From positions 1 through 39,754 of the forward strand of contig CAZPPG010000034.1 of NCBI GenBank assembly GCA_964588385.1: a stretch of 39,754 nt of DNA, given 5' to 3'. This DNA is from JAHBWV01 sp964588385. GTDB lineage: Bacteria; Planctomycetota; Phycisphaerae; Phycisphaerales; UBA1924. Made by a program: the position numbers and the translations under genes. Every line of letters begins with the position of its first letter. The stretch's first letter is position 1. The notes under the pieces were generated by a model. That model searched no databases. It saw only the letters and a list, made by a program, of their open reading frames with translations, and was not told the origin of the DNA. This document shows, in pieces, positions 22,761 to 29,339 of this stretch.

Positions 22761-24248
22761 TCAGCGATCGATGCTGACGGTGACCTGCGCGGGCGCTGAC
22801 GGCGCACCTTTGGGCTGCTTCGGGGCCTCGATGTGGAGCTTCTTGGCACGGTGCTTGGACCAGTCGGTGACCTGAAGGTCGGGGCTGTCGGAGCCCGAGT
22901 GCGTGCGAAGGATGTCGTAGGTGTTGTTCCGCTGCGCGGGGATGAATCCTGCATCGCGGATCAGGCGACAGAGCACGGCCTCGTTCAGGCAGTACGTCGT
23001 CCCCGCCGACGACACCACGTTCTCCTCCATCATCACCGACCCCATGTCGCTCGCGCCGTACATCAGCCCGACCTGACCCACGTGCGGGCCCATGGTGACC
23101 CATGAGGCGCCGATCGAATAGATATTGTCGAGCATCAGGCGGCTGATTGCCTGCGTCCTCAGATACTCCGTCGCGCCGGCCATGCGGACGCGCCGGCCGA
23201 ACTCCGCCGCGCCGGGGCCGAGGTCGCGATAGTCAACGTCGTCACGCTCGCCCCAGTTGAAGGCACGCGCGACGATGTCACCGGGGAACTCGGCATCGAG
23301 TTCGCCGGGATTGGAACCCCAGTCTTTCACGCGGCCGAGGGGTGTGTTCTCGCGCTGGAAGGGCCATGAGATGAAGGCCTTGTAGTGGCCGCCGGCGGTC
23401 ACGCGGCCGGTCGCCGGATCCTCGACACCCGCGCCGAAATCCTTGATGGCGCGGTCCTGCCACTCGCGGACGAGCTTCATGTGGTGGATGCGGTCGGCGT
23501 GGCCCTCAATGTGGCCGAACATCATCGTCGCGCTCGTGAACATGCCGAGGGAGTGGGCGACGTACATGCACGTGAGCCAGGACTCGGCATCGCACTTGCC
23601 CAGGCCGATCTTGCGGCGGACGGGCGTCGCGAAGATCTCGCCGCCGCCACCCGGCAGCGAGTCGAGGCCGGCTTCCTTGAGCTTCGTCATCATCCAGCGG
23701 ACTTTGGCCTCGAAGGTTGAGCCGGGCGGGTTGAAGAAGTGGACGAACTCGACGAACTCCGGCGGGCTGAAGGCGTGGATGTGGATGTGCGGGAAGCGGG
23801 ACTTGATGGAGTGCAGCAGGTTGAGGTAATAGTCGAGCGGCAGATCGGGGTTCATGCCGCCTTGCATCAGGATCTGCGTGCCGCCGATGTCGGAGAGTTC
23901 CTGGATCTTCTGATGGATCGTCTCAGTGGGGAGCGTGTAGGCGTCGTGGTCGTCGGCATCGCGCCGGAAGGCGCAGAAGGTGCACTTGGCGGTGCAGACG
24001 TTGGTGTAGTTGATGTTGCGGTCGATGATGTACGTGCGGAAGGTGTCGCCGTGGAGGGCGCGGGCGCGGGCGTCGGCCCAGCGCCCGAGCGTGTGCAGCG
24101 GCGCAGCGCGCAGCAGGTCGAGCCCCTGCTCGGGCGTCAGACGCGCGTGACCCTGCGACACCGCATCCAAGAGACCCGGGTCGGTCGCGATGAGGTTCGC
24201 GTGCTCAACGGGGGGCGTGTAAATGACGGGCTTTGCGACGACGCTCAT
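22761..24248 (-). CDS. mqnC: Cyclic dehypoxanthinyl futalosine synthase (radical SAM, MqnC)
   Basis: A 495-residue radical SAM enzyme of the futalosine route to menaquinone, which cyclises dehypoxanthine futalosine. The cluster-binding motif is CTAKCTFC with Cys85, Cys89 and Cys92, preceded by DRNINYTNV as in MqnC. GGMNPDLPLDYY, HIHAFSPPEF, GLDSLPGGGGEI, ATMMFGHIE, ENTPLG, RLMLDNI, ASWVTMGPHVGQVGL, MMEENVVSSAG and IRDAGFIPAQRN fit MqnC better than MqnE. It is longer than the usual 370-390 residues. Extra segments lie around FGAGVEDPATGRVTAGG and between ENTPLG and GATEYLRTQAIS, plus a Pro/Lys-rich tail. A GGAG site precedes the ATG. No other men or mqn gene is in the window. Confidence 0.9.
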   Translation of the reverse strand: MSVVAKPVIYTPPVEHANLIATDPGLLDAVSQGHARLTPEQGLDLLRAAPLHTLGRWADARARALHGDTFRTYIIDRNINYTNVCTAKCTFCAFRRDADDHDAYTLPTETIHQKIQELSDIGGTQILMQGGMNPDLPLDYYLNLLHSIKSRFPHIHIHAFSPPEFVEFVHFFNPPGSTFEAKVRWMMTKLKEAGLDSLPGGGGEIFATPVRRKIGLGKCDAESWLTCMYVAHSLGMFTSATMMFGHIEGHADRIHHMKLVREWQDRAIKDFGAGVEDPATGRVTAGGHYKAFISWPFQRENTPLGRVKDWGSNPGELDAEFPGDIVARAFNWGERDDVDYRDLGPGAAEFGRRVRMAGATEYLRTQAISRLMLDNIYSIGASWVTMGPHVGQVGLMYGASDMGSVMMEENVVSSAGTTYCLNEAVLCRLIRDAGFIPAQRNNTYDILRTHSGSDSPDLQVTDWSKHRAKKLHIEAPKQPKGAPSAPAQVTVSIDR

Positions 24249-24350
24249 GGGCGGCTCCGGGGATGATGCCGGGATAGGGCCGATTTCAATGATTCTTGAA
24301 AGTATAGGAACGCAATCGGAGCATTTCAGGATTCGCAGGTCTTCATTTGT

Positions 24351-24980
24351 CTACCCATCCGCCTTGCGCACCGCGTCGCAGAACGCCGCGATGAGGGCCG
24401 GGTCTTTGACGCCCGGCGCGGTCTCCACCCCGCTCGAAACGTCCACCGCGAACGGGCGCAGCACCCGCACGGCGTCGCCGACGTTCTCGGGGGTCAGACC
24501 GCCGCTGACGATGAGGGGCAGGTCGAGAGATTCGACGTGCGGCTTGAGCGCGTTCCAATCAAACGACACGCCCTCACCCCCTGCCGAGCCATCGACGAGG
24601 ATGGCATCGACCTCGGTGATCTTCGAGAGGCGCGCCAGATCTCGCGCGATCGTGGTCGCGTCGAACTTCACGGCCTTGATGAGGTTCGGGCCGCACTGCT
24701 GGATCAACTGGTCCGACTCCTCACCGTGGAGCTGGACCATGGTGGTCGGGCAGGTCTCCTCGGCATCGCAGAAGAAGTCGAGCGAGGCGTTCTTGAAGAG
24801 GCCGACCGTCGCGACAAACGGCGGCAGCGACGCCTGGATGTCGAAGGCCTCATCGGGCGTGATGGCCCGAGGGCTGGCCTTGACGAAGACGAAGCCGATG
24901 GCGTCCGCGCCGGCCTCGGCGCAGGCGATGGCGGTCTCGATGTCGCGGATGCCGCAGATCTTGATGCGTGTGCGGGGCAT
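24351..24980 (-). CDS. trpF: Phosphoribosylanthranilate isomerase
   Basis: A 209-residue TIM-barrel enzyme of tryptophan synthesis, converting N-(5-phosphoribosyl)anthranilate to the ribulose form. The first strand RIKICGI carries Cys9, the expected general base. GADAIGFVF, VGLFKN, VQLHGEE, the DAILVD strand with Asp130 as the general acid, LIVSGGLTPENV and AVDVSSGVETAPGVKD follow in the normal order. Length and residues are standard. A GAGG site precedes the ATG. The other trp genes are not here, and its neighbours mqnC and a rhomboid gene are unrelated, so this is a stand-alone trpF. Confidence 0.95.
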   Translation of the reverse strand: MPRTRIKICGIRDIETAIACAEAGADAIGFVFVKASPRAITPDEAFDIQASLPPFVATVGLFKNASLDFFCDAEETCPTTMVQLHGEESDQLIQQCGPNLIKAVKFDATTIARDLARLSKITEVDAILVDGSAGGEGVSFDWNALKPHVESLDLPLIVSGGLTPENVGDAVRVLRPFAVDVSSGVETAPGVKDPALIAAFCDAVRKADG

Positions 24981-25041
24981 GGGTGAACCTCAAGGTGCAG
25001 TCGGGCAGTGGAGCAGGTGGGGAACGATCCTCGATACCGGC

Positions 25042-26184
25042 TCAGCCGAGTTCGGTCAGAAGTTGTCGGGCCAGAGCCGCGTGCTGATCGTCCTTCAGAC
25101 TCGGCAACGCCTCGTTGATCAGCCGCTTGGCGGTGATGGGATCATTCAGGTACCGCGCGCTCACCAGCCCGAGCATCAGGCGCACCGTCGGGGCCTCGCC
25201 GTCGGTGGCGTACGCCTCAAGAAACCGCTGATACGCGATCGATGCGGTCGTGTGGTCACCGCGCTCGAACAGCCGGTTGGCGATCTCGTACTGTCTCTCA
25301 CGCGGCAGCGTCACCGCATGCTTCAAGTGCCCGAACCGCCCGAGCAGCTCCCGGTACGCCGCGACCGCCCCCGCGTGATCCAGCGCGTTCAACGCGTCCA
25401 GCACCACCGCCCTCGCGCGAGCGATCGCCTCCACCTGCGGGTCCGGCGGCTTGCTGGCCTCAAACTTCGCCTTGCGAGCCGCGAGGAACGACGCCTCCTT
25501 CATAGCACGCTTCCGCGCGACCTGCTTCCCCATCGTGAAGATGTCCAGCCCCTCACGCTTCACGAGCTTGGTCGCGAGGCAGAGCGATCCCACCGCCGCC
25601 CCGAAGACGTAGCCGCCGATGTGCGCCCCGACGGCCGTATTGCCGGCATCCGTTCCGAGCTTGAGGAAGTCCCACGCGACGTGGAAAAGGATGAAGACCC
25701 AGGCGGGAAACGTCACAACGCCGATGAGGATGAAGAAGATGAAAAGGCGGACGCCGCTCCTGGAAAAGAGCACGAGGAACGCCCCGGCGACGGCGGAGAT
25801 CGCGCCCGAGGCGCCGATCATCGGGTGCAGCCCCTGCAGCAGACGCTCCGCCAGCCCCGCGAACACCGCACCGCCGACATACAGCCCCAGATACCGCACG
25901 CGACCCAGCCGGTCCTCCACCGGCGGCCCGAAAACGAACAGAAACAGGCAGTTCCCCGCTAGGTGCATGAAGCCGCCATGCACGAACGCGTACGAGATCC
26001 ACGTCCACCAGGGGCTCACGCCCGGCAGCAGGGCAAGTGATCTCCCCCACATCTCGGCCCCGCCCTCCACCGATGCCCCGTAGATAAGCTGCGCAACCGC
26101 CATCACCAGCGATGCCCCCAGCAGCGCGTGAGTTACCACGGCGGGGCGGCGGAGCGGCACATCGGAACCCAGGGGAATGAGCAC
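25042..26184 (-). CDS. Rhomboid intramembrane serine protease with helical C-terminal tail
   Basis: A 380-residue protein. The first 210 residues form a six-span rhomboid core that cleaves substrates within the membrane. HLAGN at residues 74-78 is the HxxxN motif of the second helix, GASG with Ser126 holds the nucleophile, and His188 in GAHIGG completes the Ser-His dyad. The remaining 170 residues are soluble and helical, starting with a basic KRAMKEASFLAARKAKFE segment. TPR-like pairs follow (LDALNALDHAGAVAAYREL, ANRLFERGDHTTASIAYQRF), so the tail probably binds a partner. The start is a GTG at 26184, preceded by AGGA. It is divergent from gltA. Confidence 0.88.
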   Translation of the reverse strand: MLIPLGSDVPLRRPAVVTHALLGASLVMAVAQLIYGASVEGGAEMWGRSLALLPGVSPWWTWISYAFVHGGFMHLAGNCLFLFVFGPPVEDRLGRVRYLGLYVGGAVFAGLAERLLQGLHPMIGASGAISAVAGAFLVLFSRSGVRLFIFFILIGVVTFPAWVFILFHVAWDFLKLGTDAGNTAVGAHIGGYVFGAAVGSLCLATKLVKREGLDIFTMGKQVARKRAMKEASFLAARKAKFEASKPPDPQVEAIARARAVVLDALNALDHAGAVAAYRELLGRFGHLKHAVTLPRERQYEIANRLFERGDHTTASIAYQRFLEAYATDGEAPTVRLMLGLVSARYLNDPITAKRLINEALPSLKDDQHAALARQLLTELG

Positions 26185-26227
26185 GCCGGATCCTATTCGC
26201 CGAGTGGCTCGTCGCGGGTCAGTTTCC

Positions 26228-26233
26228 TATAGT
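26228..26233 (+). promoter_or_regulatory. Possible -10 box for gltA
   Basis: TATAGT matches the -10 consensus at five of six positions and lies about 80 bases before the gltA start. No good -35 element is seen at the expected spacing, so this is tentative. Confidence 0.3.
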
Positions 26234-26313
26234 CGGCTCCCTGCGCCGGAAGTGGCGGTCCAACGTGCGGCCGGTCTGGCGCGGGTGGCGATTGAGTAAG
26301 AGGATCGACGCGT

Positions 26314-27444
26314 ATGAGCACCTTCTCAAAGGGCCTGGAGGGCGTTGTTGCCGCGGAGACGCGGATGTCTTTCATCGATGGCGAGAAGGGCATCCTCGAA
26401 TACGTCGGCATCCCGATCGACGCGCTGGCCCGCAACTCCACCTTTGAAGAGACCGTCTTCCTCCTGTGGAACACGCGCCTGCCCAACAAGGCCGAACTCG
26501 ACGCGCTCTCCAAGCAGATCCGCAGCCGCACCAAGCTGCCCCCCAAGCTGATCGACATCATCAAGGGCATGCCCACGGATGCCCAGCCGATGCACGTCCT
26601 CCGCACGGCGGTTTCGGCCCTCTCGCTCTTTGATCCGAACCCCAACGCGACCGACATCCCCTCCGCCCAGGAAAAAGCCCTCAACATCCTGGCCCAGATA
26701 CCGACGATCATCGCCGCGTTCGATCGCTACCGGCGCGGGCTGGAGATCGTCGCCCCCCGCACCGACCTGACCTTCTCCCAGAACTTCCTCTACATGCTCA
26801 ACGGCAAGGAGCCGACCGAGGCCATGGCCCGCGGCTTTGACATCTGCATGATCCTGCACGCCGACCACGGCCTCAACAACTCCACCTTCACCGCCCGTGT
26901 CGTCACCTCCACCCTCAGCGACATGTACTCGGCGATCACCGCCGCGATCGGCTCCCTCCGCGGCCCGCTCCACGGCGGCGCCAACGAGGAAGTCATGGAG
27001 ATGCTCGGCGAGATCCCGTCCATCGACGCGGTCGAGCCCTACATCATGGGCAAGCTCGCCAAGAAGGACCGCATCATGGGCTTCGGGCACCGCGTCTACA
27101 AGACCATCGACCCGCGCGCCACGTTCCTCAAGACCTTCGCCAAGCAGATCGCCAGCGACACCGGCAACCAGAAGCTCTACGAGATGTCCACAAAGATCGA
27201 GCAGATCATGGCCCGCGAGGTCGGCGCCAAAGGCATCTACCCCAACGTCGACTTCTACTCCGCCACCACGTACCACTCGATCGGCCTCAAGCTCGACCTC
27301 TTCACGCCCATGTTCGCCATGTCGCGCGTGAGCGGCTGGGCCGGCCACTGCATCGAGCAGCTCAGCGACAACCGCCTCTACCGCCCCGCCGCCAAGTACG
27401 TCGGCCCGCACGATGCGCCCTATGTGCCGATGGAGAAGAGGTAA
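26314..27444 (+). CDS. gltA: Citrate synthase
   Basis: A 376-residue TCA-cycle enzyme that condenses oxaloacetate and acetyl-CoA. Catalytic residues are in place: His220 in RGPLHGGANE, His259 in MGFGHRVYK and Asp313 in NVDFYSA. Other family segments are GLEGVVAAET, LHADHGLNNSTFTARVV and the C-terminal SRVSGWAGHCIEQ. The length fits the shorter bacterial class; 2-methylcitrate synthase is a close relative that cannot be fully excluded, but nothing nearby suggests propionate metabolism. AAGAGGA lies before the ATG. It is divergent from the rhomboid gene with 129 bases between. Confidence 0.94.
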   Translation: MSTFSKGLEGVVAAETRMSFIDGEKGILEYVGIPIDALARNSTFEETVFLLWNTRLPNKAELDALSKQIRSRTKLPPKLIDIIKGMPTDAQPMHVLRTAVSALSLFDPNPNATDIPSAQEKALNILAQIPTIIAAFDRYRRGLEIVAPRTDLTFSQNFLYMLNGKEPTEAMARGFDICMILHADHGLNNSTFTARVVTSTLSDMYSAITAAIGSLRGPLHGGANEEVMEMLGEIPSIDAVEPYIMGKLAKKDRIMGFGHRVYKTIDPRATFLKTFAKQIASDTGNQKLYEMSTKIEQIMAREVGAKGIYPNVDFYSATTYHSIGLKLDLFTPMFAMSRVSGWAGHCIEQLSDNRLYRPAAKYVGPHDAPYVPMEKR

Positions 27445-27554
27445 GGGACGCCACAAGGCATTGAGGCCGGGCCGTGGCGCGGTCATGGAAGGGACAGGCC
27501 GCAGACGCCTCTTCACTGGTTTTTGGGTGATCCGCCCATTGCGGGGATAGCCGG

Positions 27555-27575
27555 GTTCAGATAGCATTTCTGAAC
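27555..27575. repeat. Inverted repeat upstream of the coiled-coil/acidic protein gene
   Basis: GTTCAGA and TCTGAAC are perfect 7-base arms around a 7-base spacer, 29 bases before the likely start codon. It could be an operator or a leader hairpin. It is not followed by a T-tract. Confidence 0.4.
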
Positions 27576-27603
27576 TCGAGCGATGTCTCCTTTAGGGGGC
27601 GGT

Positions 27604-29248
27604 ATGTGCCATAACAGAAGCTGGTCCTATCCACTCTTTGCCGCAGTCGCGATCCTTTTGGTTCCTTGCGTTGCACAGGGGCAGGGGGGGTATGACTCAA
27701 GGCAATCGCAGATCGATCGGCAGCGTTCGGACATCGCGCGCCGGCAGAACGAGTTGAACAGCCAGATCGCCCAACTGAGCACGGACTGCTCGCGGACGCT
27801 CTCGGAAATGCGGTCAGGACTCTGGTGCAGCGAGTGCTCGCGAAGCGCATCAGAGATCCAAGCGGGCGGCGAATCATTCCAGCAGCATCTGGGGCGTGTG
27901 AAGGGGCGACCCGTCCCCGCGACACAGCAGCAGCTCGACGCAAAGAACGCCGATTTCTGGCGCGAGGCCGCCGCCGCCGGCCGCGCCTTCCTCGCCGAGG
28001 CCACCCACCCGACCACGGGGCTGGCCCCCGAATACGCAGCCTTCGACGGCACGCCGAGCGGCATCCCGAGCNNNNNNNNNNCGCCGACAGGATCAGGGCT
28101 TGCTCGCGGATGCCGAGCGGGCTCGACAGGATGCATTCAGGCAGCAGCAGCAAGCTCGCGACGAGCAGATCGAGGCTCACAACCGTCAAGTCCAGCAACA
28201 CCAGCAGGCGCTGCAAAGGCAGCGTGCGGACCAGGCGGCACGGGGCGTCCAGCTGATTCAGGACGTGATTGACAGAAACGCGAGCCAGCAGAGCATCGAT
28301 GAGGCAATGCGCCGGGTTGCGGACATCCTGAATGCCGACTCGGAAGATGCATATGAGCGGCCGCGCTTTGAAGAAGAGTATGACTACGACGACAGCGACT
28401 ACGACATGGATGAGGATGTCTACGACGACATCTCTCGCTCTCCGCTGGTGTATCCATCCGGTTTCGATACCTCAGGCCTTTACCCGAACGTGCCGGCCCT
28501 GACAAACCCGGTCACCATCACGCCGAGCGTTCTCACACCGGCTCCCGTCGTACCTGCGGATCCTTCGGGCTATTTTGCCGCCCAGTTGATGGCTGGAGTC
28601 GGCGCCTCGTCCACATCTCCTGATCCGTCGGATTACTTCTCTCGGCAACTCATGTCTGAGGTAGGCGGGGATGGCGCGGGGTCATCGGATGAACCGCTGG
28701 ACAGGGATCGGGCGGCTTTGCGGCGTGACGCGGGCGGAGGTCAGGCGTCAACCTCTGACTATTTCTCGCGTCAGTTGCTCGGGGATGGCGGAGATGGCAC
28801 GACTCGTGGCGGCAGTCAGCCGGAAGTACCAGGAGCCGACGACGATGCCGGGCCGTTCGATCGGGCGCGGTCGAACGCACAGAAGCCATTCGCGGGCTTT
28901 GTGCAGGGCGCCGCTGAGAAGTACATGAACGATGGCACCCGCGGCAATGGGTGGTCCGTCGGCACAGCCGCGAGGGGCGCGGCCGGCGCGGCCATGGAGA
29001 ACTACATCTACGACTATGTGGGTGAGCAGATCACGGCTCACAACGCCGAACGGATGTTCGGCAAGCCGATTGAGGAGCTTGACGCGACGGATGCCGCGGA
29101 CGCGGCGTACGGGACGCGAGCGTGGGCATTGATGCGCAACTACCTGAAGGACATGGGGAACCCATGGCGCATGGGACGCGGGACCGCCACGAGTACGGAC
29201 GAGCTTCTCGGCCCGGGGTTCAAGACACTCGGAGAAGACTCGGAGTAG
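27604..29248 (+). CDS. Unrecognised secreted coiled-coil/acidic protein, split by an assembly gap
   Basis: I read 27604-28071 and 28082-29248 as one gene interrupted by ten Ns. The left part is open into the gap, and the right part is open from the gap in a different nominal frame, as expected if the gap length is not real. The ATG at 27604 follows AGGGGG; an ATG at 27583 is weaker. The order is: signal peptide (FAAVAILLVPCVAQG), a Gln/Arg-rich coiled coil with four cysteines, the gap, another Gln/Ala/Arg coiled coil, and a very acidic patch (EEEYDYDDSDYDMDEDVYDD). Next come three copies of a YF-x-x-QL motif (GYFAAQLM, DYFSRQLM, DYFSRQLL), a Gly/Ala region and a helical end. No known family. 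The secreted Sel1-repeat gene follows on the same strand. Confidence 0.6.
28072..28081. other. Assembly gap (ten Ns)
   Basis: Ten undetermined bases. Reading frames on the two sides do not match across exactly ten bases, so the true gap length is unknown. Confidence 0.95.
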
Positions 29249-29254
29249 CGCCGT

Positions 29255-29288
29255 CCGGGGCGGGCTCGACCGGCGGGCCGCGCCCCGG
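29255..29288 (+). terminator. GC-rich hairpin between the two secreted-protein genes
   Basis: CCGGGGCG and CGCCCCGG pair as an 8-bp stem with an 18-base loop. It is followed by CCCCGCCTGTTTCATT, a weak T-rich tail. It may terminate or weaken transcription before the Sel1-repeat gene. Confidence 0.35.
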
Positions 29289-29339
29289 CCCCGCCTGTTT
29301 CATTCGTGTGCTTCTGTGATCTTGTAGAAGGGTGAATCC

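Noticed and set aside
26326..27567. A 413-codon minus-strand frame over gltA
   Set aside because: Antisense to citrate synthase with all catalytic residues; Gly/Val/Asp-rich filler only.
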